Origin: WHSO01 sp963732875
Lineage (GTDB): Bacteria; Pseudomonadota; Alphaproteobacteria; SMXQ01
Assembly (NCBI GenBank): GCA_963732875.1
Contig: CAVTBD010000003.1
Coordinates: 310,001 to 374,000 of the forward strand
Direction: 5' to 3'
DNA: 64,000 nt
Below, one piece after another: positions 36,163 through 44,372 of the stretch. Positions within the stretch are counted from its first letter, which is position 1. Every line of letters starts with the position of its first letter. Below the pieces are notes generated by a model that saw only the letters and a list, made by a program, of their open reading frames with translations, ran no database searches and was not told the DNA's origin. Made by a program: the position numbers and the translations under genes.

Positions 36163-37332
36163 TCAGCGGCCGCACCCTTCATCGTCGGACGGAAGGCGAA
36201 CTCCTCCTTGACGCGCGGGTACACTTCCCGGGCGAACAGGGTCATGCTCTTGACCACCTCGTCGTGGGTGACGAAGCCCGCCTGCTGCATCATCAGGAGC
36301 TGGCCGAAGCCGCCGACCCGGCCGTAGAAGCGCTTGATCTGCTCGAACACCTGGTCGGGCGTGCCGTACATCAGCACGCCCTGCTCCTTGAGGTAGTCGA
36401 GGCCCTGCGTGCGCACCGCGTCGGTACGGCCGGTATACTTGCCCTTGAGCGCCTGGACGTTGAACGCCACTGGCACATAGCCCGGCGGGTTGCGGAACTG
36501 GGGCGCGGTCTTGGCGTGCAGGTACCACGACAGCTTCTGCGCGAGCCGCTCGCGCCTCGGCCTCGGTCTCGCCGGTTGCCACCAGCGGCATGTAGGCGAT
36601 GTGGCGGCGTACCTCCTCGGGATCCTTGTAGATGGTCGCCGCGCGGTAGGCGTCGAACATCTCCTTCACCTTCTCGTGGGGCTGCAGGAACATCGCGAAG
36701 GTGAAGCCGCGCCGCGCCACCTCGCATGATGTTCTGCTTGTCCGACGAGCCGGTGATCCAGACCGGCGGGTGGGGCTGCTGGTAGGGGCGCGGCCAGATG
36801 TTGACCTGGCGCTTGTGCCAGAACTTGCCCTCGAAGTTGAACGGCCCGTCATGGGTGGTCCAGGCCTTGACGCAGAGGTCGATGCCCTCCCACAGGCGCT
36901 CCAGAGTTGGGTCGGGTTGGTGTTGGCGGCGAAGATCTCGTAGGGCACGCCGCGCACGAAGCCGGAATCGAGCCGGCCGCGCGAGATCACGTCGATCATC
37001 GCCATTTCCTCGGCGACGCGCACCGGGTCGGCGCGGTTGGCCATCGGGTTGCCGAGGATGCAGATGCGCGCCCGCTTGGTCTGGCGCGCGAGGATCGCGG
37101 CCGACAGCGGCGCCGCGACGTCGGTGCAGGTGGCGGTCTGGTGATGCTCGTTGAGCATGATGTTGAGGCCGAGCTCGTCGGCGAGCACGTGCTCGTCGAG
37201 GTAGCGCTGGTAGAGGTCCGCGCCGACCTTGGGATCGTAGTACTTGCTGGGAATGCTCACCCGGACCGAATTGATGGTGTCGAGGTCGGGGAGGTGGGGA
37301 TAGGGCATCTCGGTGAAGTGCCAGCAGCGCAT
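36163..37332 (-). CDS. LLM-class flavin-dependent monooxygenase (copy 2), with three frameshifts
   Basis: A close paralogue of the preceding LLM gene, nearly the same length, with the same LGLNIMLNEHHQTATCTD and VISRGRLDSGFVRG blocks. Frame breaks lie near 36905 (probably one lost base in PTQTLERLWEG), near 36725 (one extra C in NIMEVARRG) and near 36545 (one extra C in EARERLAQK). Outside these points the residues are well conserved, so either a young pseudogene or sequence error. The start is at 37332, behind GAGGGAGACACG. Confidence 0.8.
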   Translation of the reverse strand: MRCWHFTEMPYPHLPDLDTINSVRVSIPSKYYDPKVGADLYQRYLDEHVLADELGLNIMLNEHHQTATCTDVAAPLSAAILARQTKRARICILGNPMANRADPVRVAEEMAMIDVISRGRLDSGFVRGVPYEIFAANTNPTQLWSACGRASTSASRPGPPMTGRSTSRASSGTSARSTSGRAPTSSPTRRSGSPARRTSRTSCEVARRGFTFAMFLQPHEKVKEMFDAYRAATIYKDPEEVRRHIAYMPLVATGETEAEARAARAEAVVVPARQDRAPVPQPAGLCASGVQRPGAQGQVYRPYRRGAHAGPRLPQGAGRADVRHARPGVRADQALLRPGRRLRPAPDDAAGGLRHPRRGGQEHDPVRPGSVPARQGGVRLPSDDEGCGR

Positions 37333-37359
37333 GTTCGTGTCTCCCTCTGACGGTCTCTA

Positions 37360-38322
37360 TTATTTACGCTTCCGGGCCGGGGCCTTGCGCGCCCGCTTCT
37401 TCGCGGGTTTGCGCGCCGGCGCCTTGGCCTTGCCGCGTGCAGACTTGCGGGCGGGGGCCTTCTTGGCCTTGCGCGCCGTTTTGGCTTTCTTGGCCTTCTT
37501 CGCCGCCTTGCCTTTCTTGGCCTTCTTGGCGGCCTTGCCCTTGCCGGCGCCGACGAACGCCGCGACCGCCTTCAGGAAGGCGTCGGGCTGCTCGATCTGC
37601 GGGAAGTGGCCGGCCTTGGCGATGGCCGTGAAACGCGCGCCCGGAATCTCCCTGGCGAAGGCCTTGCCGTAGGCGGTGGTGACGATGCCGTCCTTGTCGC
37701 CCCATACCACCAGCGTCGGCACGTCGATGCGGTGCAGGCGGCGCTTGAGCTTGGGGTTGTGCATGTAGGGCTGCCAGCAGAAGCGCGCGTAGCTTTCCTT
37801 GTTGCGCGCGATCACGGCGAGCTTGCTTTCGGGCATGACCGTGTAGTCGATCTTGCCCTTCTCGACGTCGGCGTATTTGAGCGCCAGTACCTTGTCGGGA
37901 TGCAGGTACCAGATGTCCTGGATATCGCGGTCGAACGCCCCGCCGATCTTGATGCCGAACGGGTCGACCAGCACCAGGCGCGACATGTTGCGCGTGTTCT
38001 TGATCGCGATCTCGGCGGCGACCCAGCCGCCGAGGCCGAAGCCCATGACGGTCGCGCCCGAGACCTTCAGCTTGTCGAGTACGTCGAGGCAGATGTAGGC
38101 GCAGTCGTCGATGGTCTCGATCCAGTCGGGACGCTCGGAGGCGCCGAAACCGGGCAGCGAAATGGTGATCACCTCGAACGACTTGGCCAGGGTCTCCAGG
38201 ATCGGGCTTTCCAGCGTCAGCGCCTCCTCGTCGTAGAACACGACGAGCGGCGCGCCCCTGCCGCGGCGTTGGACCTCGATGTTCATGCCGAAGGCTTTGA
38301 CGCGTCCGGATTTGACAGCCAT
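37360..38322 (-). CDS. Alpha/beta hydrolase-like protein with Ser-to-Gly nucleophile change and histone-like tail
   Basis: 320 residues. Residues 1-257 form an alpha/beta hydrolase domain: LPGFGASERPDW, the acid in VVWGDKDGIV and His239 in KAGHFPQIE are all present. The nucleophile elbow reads MGFGLGGW, with Gly at 96 where Ser is expected, so ordinary hydrolase chemistry looks lost. Residues 259-320 are almost only Lys, Ala, Arg and Gly, in KKAKKAKKG and ARKPAKKRARK type repeats like histone H1 or AlgP tails. It begins the LLM operon on the minus strand, 27 bases ahead of LLM copy 2. Confidence 0.82.
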   Translation of the reverse strand: MAVKSGRVKAFGMNIEVQRRGRGAPLVVFYDEEALTLESPILETLAKSFEVITISLPGFGASERPDWIETIDDCAYICLDVLDKLKVSGATVMGFGLGGWVAAEIAIKNTRNMSRLVLVDPFGIKIGGAFDRDIQDIWYLHPDKVLALKYADVEKGKIDYTVMPESKLAVIARNKESYARFCWQPYMHNPKLKRRLHRIDVPTLVVWGDKDGIVTTAYGKAFAREIPGARFTAIAKAGHFPQIEQPDAFLKAVAAFVGAGKGKAAKKAKKGKAAKKAKKAKTARKAKKAPARKSARGKAKAPARKPAKKRARKAPARKRK

Positions 38323-38353
38323 GGGTTTCTGTTCTCCCGTTATTTTTACGTCG

Positions 38354-38366
38354 TTAGTATTCTAAG
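38354..38366. promoter_or_regulatory. Palindrome upstream of the hydrolase/LLM operon
   Basis: TTAGTATTCTAA is a near-perfect dyad about 35 bases ahead of the start at 38322, in an AT-rich patch. It shares ATTCTAA with the inverted repeat ahead of the MarR gene at 25.95 kb, so one regulator might bind both. This is an inference from two sites only. Confidence 0.3.
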
Positions 38367-38445
38367 CAATCTACCGCGCCGGTTGCGGCGGTACAAGCGG
38401 GGCCGCCGCGTCGCGGCGGCGAAAAGGTAAGGTCCGGCCGGGAAC

Positions 38446-39582
38446 TCAGCCGGGGATCGGCTGCTGGGCGACGAGGTTGATGCCGTAGCCGTTGAGCCCG
38501 ACGATCGTTCGTTTCGTGTTGGTCAGCAGGATCATGTTCTGGACCCCCAGCTCCAGCAGGATCTGGGCGCCGATGCCGTACTGGCGCAGCTCGGAAATGG
38601 GCTTCGTGAGCGGCTTGCCCTCGCGCTCCTGGACGAAGCGCGACACCGCGGTCGGTGTCGGCTCGCGGATCACCACGACGACGCCCCGGCCCTTCTCGGC
38701 GATCATGCGCATGGCCGCCTGCAGCTCGGTCGCGCGGTCGCGCGATTCGCCGGCGGCGAACTGGGTCTGGCTCGCGTCGCCGAGCACGTCGGCGAGCAGG
38801 TTGAGCGCGTGCATGCGCACCATCACCGGCTCAGGCCCCGAGACGTCGCCGACGGTAAGCGCCACATGCTCGGCGTAGTCGATCTTGTTGGCGAACACGT
38901 GGAGCTGGAACCTGCCGCCGAAGCGGCTGTCGATGGTGGTCTCGGCGACTTTCTCGATGATCTTCTCGGTGCGGCGGCGGAATGCGATCAGGTCGGAGAT
39001 CGACGCGACCTTGAGCCCGTGGGTCTTGGCGAACTTCAGCAGGTCCGGCAGGCGCGCCATGGTGCCGTCGTCGTTCATGATCTCGCAGATCACGCCCGAC
39101 GGATTGAGGCCGGCGAGGCGCGCGACGTCGACCGCCGCCTCGGTATGGCCGGCGCGCACCAGCACGCCGCCGTGCTGGGCGATCAGCGGGAACACGTGGC
39201 CGGGCGTCACGATGTCGGTGCGGCCGCGGTTGGGATTGATGGCGACGGCGATGGTCTCGGCGCGGTCGGCGGCGGAGATGCCGGTGGTCACGCCCTCGCG
39301 CGCCTCGATCGAGACCGTGAAGGCGGTCTGGTGGCGCGACTGGTTCTTGGCCGCCATGAGCTCGAGGCCGAGCTCGTCGGCGCGTTCCGGCGTCAGCGAC
39401 AGGCAGATCAGGCCGCGGCCGTACTTAGCCATGAAGTTCACGGCCTCGGGGCTGGCCTTTTCGGCCGGAATGACGAGATCGCCCTCGTTTTCGCGGTCCT
39501 CGTCGTCGACCAGGATGAACATGCGCCCGTTGCGGGCGTCCTCGATCACCTCCGAGATGGGCGAAAGCTCTGATTGGGCCAC
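38446..39582 (-). CDS. ribBA: RibBA-type DHBP synthase with degenerate GTP cyclohydrolase II domain
   Basis: 378 residues. The N-terminal 205 form 3,4-dihydroxy-2-butanone-4-phosphate synthase (riboflavin synthesis), with the active-site VDDEDRENEGD, RAGHTEAAVD and GVICEIMNDDG. The C-terminal domain aligns with GTP cyclohydrolase II but lacks the three zinc Cys and the RGIGL motif: the expected Cys region reads LGDASQTQFAAGESRD. Such RibA-degenerate proteins occur in alphaproteobacteria. GTG at 39582 is chosen because AAAGGGAG lies seven bases upstream. It sits alone among flavin-dependent oxygenase genes rather than with ribE/ribH. Confidence 0.88.
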   Translation of the reverse strand: MAQSELSPISEVIEDARNGRMFILVDDEDRENEGDLVIPAEKASPEAVNFMAKYGRGLICLSLTPERADELGLELMAAKNQSRHQTAFTVSIEAREGVTTGISAADRAETIAVAINPNRGRTDIVTPGHVFPLIAQHGGVLVRAGHTEAAVDVARLAGLNPSGVICEIMNDDGTMARLPDLLKFAKTHGLKVASISDLIAFRRRTEKIIEKVAETTIDSRFGGRFQLHVFANKIDYAEHVALTVGDVSGPEPVMVRMHALNLLADVLGDASQTQFAAGESRDRATELQAAMRMIAEKGRGVVVVIREPTPTAVSRFVQEREGKPLTKPISELRQYGIGAQILLELGVQNMILLTNTKRTIVGLNGYGINLVAQQPIPG

Positions 39583-39746
39583 GGTTGCTCCCTTTGATTG
39601 TCCGCGCCGGGCCTCCCCCTTTTCGCGGCACGGCAAGGTATCCCGGTCACGGGCGTCGATCAAGGCCCGCCGGGCCCGGAACGGGGGCTTGGCGCGTCTC
39701 CGGGCGATGGCTAGACTGGCTTTCCCCCTGCCGCCGGAGTCGCCCC

Positions 39747-40583
39747 ATGTCCTTCAGCCTGACACCGCTTTCGCCCGTGCTCGGCGCCCGTATCGAGGGC
39801 CTCGACCTGCGTGCCGGCCTCGATGCGGAAACGCTTTCCGCCGTACGCGACGCGTTCGCGCGCCATCAGGTGCTGTGCTTCGCCGGCCAGAAGATCTCGG
39901 CGGACGACCAGATCGGTTTCTGCGGCCTGTTCGGACGGGCCAATTCCGACTACAAGAAGCCCGCCGACGGCTCCGCCACCTCGGATTACAGCAAGGGCGT
40001 CATGCTGGTCTCCAACGTGCGCAAGAACGGCAAGGCGATCGGCAACCTGCCCGACGGCGAGATGCAGTTCCACTCCGACGGCTGCCACCGCCCCAGCCCC
40101 TACCTCGCGACCACGCTGTATGCGATCCGCATTCCCTCGCGCGGCGGTGACACCATGTTCGCCGATCTCTACGCTGCCTACGATTCCCTTCCCGGCGAGG
40201 TCAAGGAACGTATCGAGGGGCGCACCGTCCGCAACGTCTACCTGCTCGATGCCACCTCCGCCGACGCGTTCGACGCCAACGATCCTGAGCTGCCGGCGGC
40301 GAGTCACCCGCTGGTGCGTGTCCATCCCGAGACCGGCCGCAAGGCGCTCTACGTCAACCGGCTGATGTCGCGCTGGATCGAGGGCATGGACCGCGCCGAG
40401 AGCGACGCGCTGTTGCCGCGCCTGATCGAAGCCACGGAGCGGCCGGAGCTCATCTACAGCCACCACTGGACCCCGGGCGACTTCCTGATGTGGGACAACC
40501 GCTGCGTCAATCACGCCCGCACCGACTTCCCGCGCGAGGAAATACGCCTCCTGCGCCGCTACACCATCTCCGCCGCCGCGTGA
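39747..40583 (+). CDS. TauD/TfdA-family Fe(II)/2-oxoglutarate dioxygenase (copy 3)
   Basis: 278 residues, more distant from copies 1 and 2. The iron site is HSD in GEMQFHSDGCH, with the distal His in CVNHARTDF and the Arg in LLRRYTI. The proximal DGCH differs from DQCY of the other two, so the pocket probably fits another substrate. It is transcribed away from ribBA and ends in a perfect terminator hairpin. The next gene, on the other strand, encodes the TctC-like binding protein. Confidence 0.87.
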   Translation: MSFSLTPLSPVLGARIEGLDLRAGLDAETLSAVRDAFARHQVLCFAGQKISADDQIGFCGLFGRANSDYKKPADGSATSDYSKGVMLVSNVRKNGKAIGNLPDGEMQFHSDGCHRPSPYLATTLYAIRIPSRGGDTMFADLYAAYDSLPGEVKERIEGRTVRNVYLLDATSADAFDANDPELPAASHPLVRVHPETGRKALYVNRLMSRWIEGMDRAESDALLPRLIEATERPELIYSHHWTPGDFLMWDNRCVNHARTDFPREEIRLLRRYTISAAA

Positions 40584-40591
40584 ACGAGAAA

Positions 40592-40624
40592 GGGGCGCCC
40601 CGAAGGGCGCCCCGTCGCGGTTTT
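40592..40624 (+). terminator. Rho-independent terminator after dioxygenase copy 3
   Basis: GGGGCGCCC (40592-40600) pairs perfectly with GGGCGCCCC (40605-40613) around a CGAA loop, followed by a short spacer and TTTT at 40621-40624. Confidence 0.65.
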
Positions 40625-40638
40625 CCGGCGTTTTGCGG

Positions 40639-41601
40639 TCAGTTCTTGGCCGCGAGCACCGACTTGTACTTGGAGAAGTAGTCGATCAGGCCGTTGAGCC
40701 GCTTGGTCGACGCCTCGGAATCGAGCGGGTCGAGCGAGTGGCGGGTCTTGGTGCTCCACTGGGTGAGCTCCTTGCTCGCCATCGCCTTCAGGAGCGCGGT
40801 TTCGAGCACCTTGGCGATAGCCGGCGGCGTTCCCGGCGTGGTGCCGACGTAGCGACCGGTGGCGAGCGCCGTCAGTTCCGGATGACCGACTTCCGCGGCG
40901 GTCGGCGCGCCCTTCCACGGGCTCTTGTCGTCGAGCACCAGCGCCGCCTTGAGGTCGCCGCTCTTGGCGTACTTGGCGAACGAGCTGACCGCGAACAGCG
41001 AGAGCTGGGTATCGCCGCGGATCACCGACAGCGAGATCTTGGCCGAGCCCTTGTAGCCGGTCAGGAACTTGACGTGCATGCCGAGGGCGCTGGCCATGAT
41101 CTTGCCGGCGACGTAGGAGGTCGAGCTCGGGCTGGTGACGGCGTATTTCAGCTCTTTCGCCTTCTGGAGGTCGGCAAGCGAGCTGTACTTCCCCTTGGTG
41201 GGGACGGCCAGCACATAGGGTTCGCGGGCGAGACGCGCCAGCCACACGTACTTCTGGATGTCGTAACTGGTCTTCTTGCCGAGGATCCTGTCGAGCAGCA
41301 TGCCGGGAATGTTGAATATCTCGATCTGGTAGCCGTCGGGCTTGGCGCGATAGAGCACCGCCGCCGCCTTGCGTCCGCCGGCGCCGTCGATGTTGCGCGG
41401 GATCACGTTCACCTTGTTGGGAAGGTACTTCTCCATGACCGGGGCGATGCGGCGCACGTAGATATCGAATCCGCCGCCGGGGCCGTAGGGGATGATGAAG
41501 GTGATGTTCTTGTCGGGGAAGCCGGCGGCGTTCGCCGTGCTGCCGAGAGAAACGGCGATCGTCGCGACCGCAGCCGCGACCAGGCCGAAGGATTTTTTCA
41601 T
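40639..41601 (-). CDS. tctC: TctC/Bug-family periplasmic binding protein
   Basis: Extracytoplasmic solute receptor of a tripartite tricarboxylate transporter, 320 residues. A signal peptide of about 25 residues (ending ANA) precedes the mature start FPDKNITFIIPYGPGGGFD, the Bug signature for carboxylate binding. It should bind an organic acid in the periplasm and deliver it to TctA/TctB. It is separated from tctB by 230 bases of AT-rich sequence with direct repeats, so it can be induced separately. The ligand is not predictable. Confidence 0.88.
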   Translation of the reverse strand: MKKSFGLVAAAVATIAVSLGSTANAAGFPDKNITFIIPYGPGGGFDIYVRRIAPVMEKYLPNKVNVIPRNIDGAGGRKAAAVLYRAKPDGYQIEIFNIPGMLLDRILGKKTSYDIQKYVWLARLAREPYVLAVPTKGKYSSLADLQKAKELKYAVTSPSSTSYVAGKIMASALGMHVKFLTGYKGSAKISLSVIRGDTQLSLFAVSSFAKYAKSGDLKAALVLDDKSPWKGAPTAAEVGHPELTALATGRYVGTTPGTPPAIAKVLETALLKAMASKELTQWSTKTRHSLDPLDSEASTKRLNGLIDYFSKYKSVLAAKN

Positions 41602-41831
41602 GCTTTTGTTCTCCCTGTTCGGGCAGGTTCCCGGCGATTGTCCGCTTCTGGGAACAGGTGGGGATCGGGCGTTTTTTCCGACCGACAGCCTAGTTTTCGC
41701 ATTATGGAAATTCAAGCAGAAGCGTTACGGAAAATGCTGATTATTATGGAAAATATTAATTCGGCAGGGACAAAAAGGCCCGGCAACCGGATACAGGCGA
41801 CGGTTCAGCGGCATGCGGAAGGCGCCGACCG
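41602..41831. promoter_or_regulatory. AT-rich regulatory region with three direct repeats before tctC
   Basis: On the minus strand ATTTTCCATAA (41754-41744), ATTTTCCGTAA (41735-41725) and TTTCCATAA (41710-41702) repeat with 19-23 base spacing, about two helical turns. The region is far more AT-rich than the rest of the window. It probably contains the tctC promoter and binding sites for an activator. Confidence 0.45.
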
Positions 41832-42497
41832 CTACCCCTCGATCATGTCCAGGGCCCATTCCACCAGGACACCGCGATAGAGCTCGTATTCGAGCGCCAC
41901 CTCGAACAGGAGCCAGATGAAGGCGAAGGTGAATATGCCGCCGTAGAGCGAGCGCAGGATGGGCTTCCGGCCCCACAGCCACATCCACAGGAACACGAAC
42001 ACGGGCGAGGCGATCAGGAAGCCCACCAGATAGATCAGCACGACGCCTGCGCCCATGGCGACGAAGCAGGCGATCTCGCGCCGCACGCTCAACCCTTTGC
42101 TCGGCGCCGTAGGCGCGGCGGAGCCGAATAGGACATTGATCCCGTGCCCGAGGCGCGTCTCGGTGACGCTCACGATGTCGAGCACCGACAGCACAACGCC
42201 GGCCCAGCCCACCAGCAGCGGGAAGGTGCGCACCTTGCCGTGATAGCCGTAGGTTTCGTGCAGGAAGAAGATCAGGAACGCCATCACCCCGAAGGCGAAA
42301 TAGAGCGAGCGCAGGCGCTCCGCCGGCACCAGCGGGCGCAGCGCGTAGAGCGCCGCTGCCCAGCCGATCGCCGCCGGAATCGCCATCATGTCGGGGGACA
42401 GCTTCTGGTAGCCCATCACCACGAACGCCACGCAGGCGGCGAGGAACAGGCCGGCGCCGGTGCGCGTCGCGCCGGAGGTCGTCGTCATGCCGGTCAT
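41832..42497 (-). CDS. tctB: TctB-family small permease subunit
   Basis: The small membrane subunit of the tripartite tricarboxylate transporter, 221 residues with about five hydrophobic segments. The family is poorly conserved in sequence; assignment rests on topology and on the overlap with tctA. The start at 42497 has AAGGAGGTG ahead and overlaps the tctA stop (ATGA). Confidence 0.83.
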   Translation of the reverse strand: MTGMTTTSGATRTGAGLFLAACVAFVVMGYQKLSPDMMAIPAAIGWAAALYALRPLVPAERLRSLYFAFGVMAFLIFFLHETYGYHGKVRTFPLLVGWAGVVLSVLDIVSVTETRLGHGINVLFGSAAPTAPSKGLSVRREIACFVAMGAGVVLIYLVGFLIASPVFVFLWMWLWGRKPILRSLYGGIFTFAFIWLLFEVALEYELYRGVLVEWALDMIEG

Positions 42498-44026
42498 GCC
42501 GCACCTCCTTCCCGGTGTCGGGCCCGTCTTTTCATCACCACCCGCAGCAAGGGGATCAGCAGCGCGCCCACGCACAGCACGATCAGGATGAGCGAGATCG
42601 TGCGGTGGATGAAGATCGCCCAGCTGCCGTCGGAGATGCCCATGGTCTGGAAGAAGCTGCGCTCCGTGATTTCGCCCAGCACGAACGCGATGGTGAAGGT
42701 GATGCGCGGGTAATCGAAGCGGATCATCAGGTAGCCGATCACGCCGAACGCCATGGCCACGACCACGTCGCCGAAGTCGTTGTCGATGGCGTAGGCGCCG
42801 ACCAGCGAAATAACGGTGACGACCGGCGCCAGCACGTGGGCGTCGACCAGCGTGAGATAGGTCATCGGCCGTGCCAGCAGGATCACGATCGCGCACGAGA
42901 TCAGGGTCGCGACCGTGAGCGACAGCACCAGGGTCAGCACCACGTCCTCGTGGTCGAACAGCAGCCGGGGACCGGGCTCCAGCCCGTGCAGCACGAGCGC
43001 GCCGAGGAACACCGCCATTTCGGCGCTGCCCGGGATGCCGAACGCGAGCGTCGGGATCATCGACCCGCCGTCCTTGGCGTTGTTGGCCGATTCCGGGGCG
43101 ATCACGCCGCGGATGTTGCCCTTGCCGTAGGGCACGTCGGGATTGGGGTCGCGCTGGACCTGGGTGGTGTAGCTCAGGAACGCCGCGACCGTGCCGCCGA
43201 CGCCCGGCACCGCGCCGATGAAGGTGCCGATGGCGGAGCCCACCAGCATGGTCGACCAGTTGCGGAACACCGCGCGGATGCCGTCGGACACGCGCTGGAT
43301 CTTGATCGCGCCCGGCACCTCGGCGATGGTACCGCCCTCGACCGCGAGCTCGACCATCTGGGCGATGGCAAACAGGCCGATCAGCGTCGGCACCAGCTTG
43401 ATGCCGTCCCACAGGGCGACGACGCCGTAGGTGTAGCGCACGATGCCGGAGATATAATCGAAGCCCACGAACGCGCATATGAATCCGAACACCGCGGTGA
43501 TCAGGCCCTGCAGCATGCGCGCGCCGGTCGAAACCGCGATCGCGCACAGGCCGAACACGGCGAGCAGGAAGAACTCCGGCGGCGAGAACAGGAGCACGAT
43601 CTGCTTGGCGATCGGGATCACGATCAGCAGCGTGATCACGCCGATCATGCCGCCCATCGCCGAAGCCGTGGCCGCCGCACCGATCGCCTCGCCGGCGCGG
43701 CCCTGGCGCGCGAGCGGGAAGCCGTCGAAGGTGGTGGCGGCGTTGGGTGCGATGCCCGGCGTGTTGAGCAGGATCGCGGTCACCGATCCGCCCGCCGTGA
43801 CCGCGCCCATGGCGCCGCCCAGCAGCATGACTGCGTCGGTCTCGTTCATGCCGAAGGTGAGCGGGATCAGGATCGCGAGCGCGGTGGTGCCGCCGAGGCC
43901 CGGCATGGCGCCGAACAACAGGCCGACGGCGACGCCCGCTACCATGTAAAGTGTCGTGCTTAAATGAAAGAAGTGCAGCGACGCGGTTCCCAGCGCGCCG
44001 ATCAGCCCCCCGAATGCCTCAAGCAT
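42494..44026 (-). CDS. tctA: TctA-family large permease subunit
   Basis: The large transport subunit, 510 residues with about 11 transmembrane segments. The family start GVAVGLLFGAMPGLGGTTALAI, the LLNTPGIAPNAATTFDG block and GAVPGVGGTVAAFLSY are all present. It works with TctB and the periplasmic TctC in a secondary, probably sodium- or proton-driven, uptake of a carboxylate. The start at 44026 faces away from the ThDP enzyme gene. Confidence 0.92.
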   Translation of the reverse strand: MLEAFGGLIGALGTASLHFFHLSTTLYMVAGVAVGLLFGAMPGLGGTTALAILIPLTFGMNETDAVMLLGGAMGAVTAGGSVTAILLNTPGIAPNAATTFDGFPLARQGRAGEAIGAAATASAMGGMIGVITLLIVIPIAKQIVLLFSPPEFFLLAVFGLCAIAVSTGARMLQGLITAVFGFICAFVGFDYISGIVRYTYGVVALWDGIKLVPTLIGLFAIAQMVELAVEGGTIAEVPGAIKIQRVSDGIRAVFRNWSTMLVGSAIGTFIGAVPGVGGTVAAFLSYTTQVQRDPNPDVPYGKGNIRGVIAPESANNAKDGGSMIPTLAFGIPGSAEMAVFLGALVLHGLEPGPRLLFDHEDVVLTLVLSLTVATLISCAIVILLARPMTYLTLVDAHVLAPVVTVISLVGAYAIDNDFGDVVVAMAFGVIGYLMIRFDYPRITFTIAFVLGEITERSFFQTMGISDGSWAIFIHRTISLILIVLCVGALLIPLLRVVMKRRARHREGGAA

Positions 44027-44372
44027 GTCGTCTCCATCCGTATGCCGGACGTCGCCTTCCCGTGGTCCCCTTGCGGCGGGGCCGTATTATGGTTCGGGCC
44101 GCGAGCACCCGGGACGAAAGCCCGGCGCGCCGTGCCGCGACCGGCTGCACTCTAGCGGAATTGCCCTTCCGCTCAAGTCCTTTTCATAATCGGGTGTGCG
44201 CGCCGCCCGCGATTGACGGGGCGGGGGGCAGGGTGTACCAAAACCGCTAAAAACAAGGGGATTTCAGGGAGCCCTTCGACCTCGACGATCCGCCATTCTC
44301 GCCGCCGCACCCGCCCGGCGCGGCGCGCATCCACCATCACCCGTCCGCTACCGAGCGAGAGGACCAGACGCC
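44027..44372. other. Divergent intergenic region between tctA and the ThDP enzyme gene
   Basis: About 345 bases without a convincing gene. CGGAAGGGCAATTCCG near 44156-44171 is a short inverted repeat that could be an operator. GAGCGAGAGGACC precedes the ATG at 44373. No clear sigma70 promoter was found. Confidence 0.4.
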
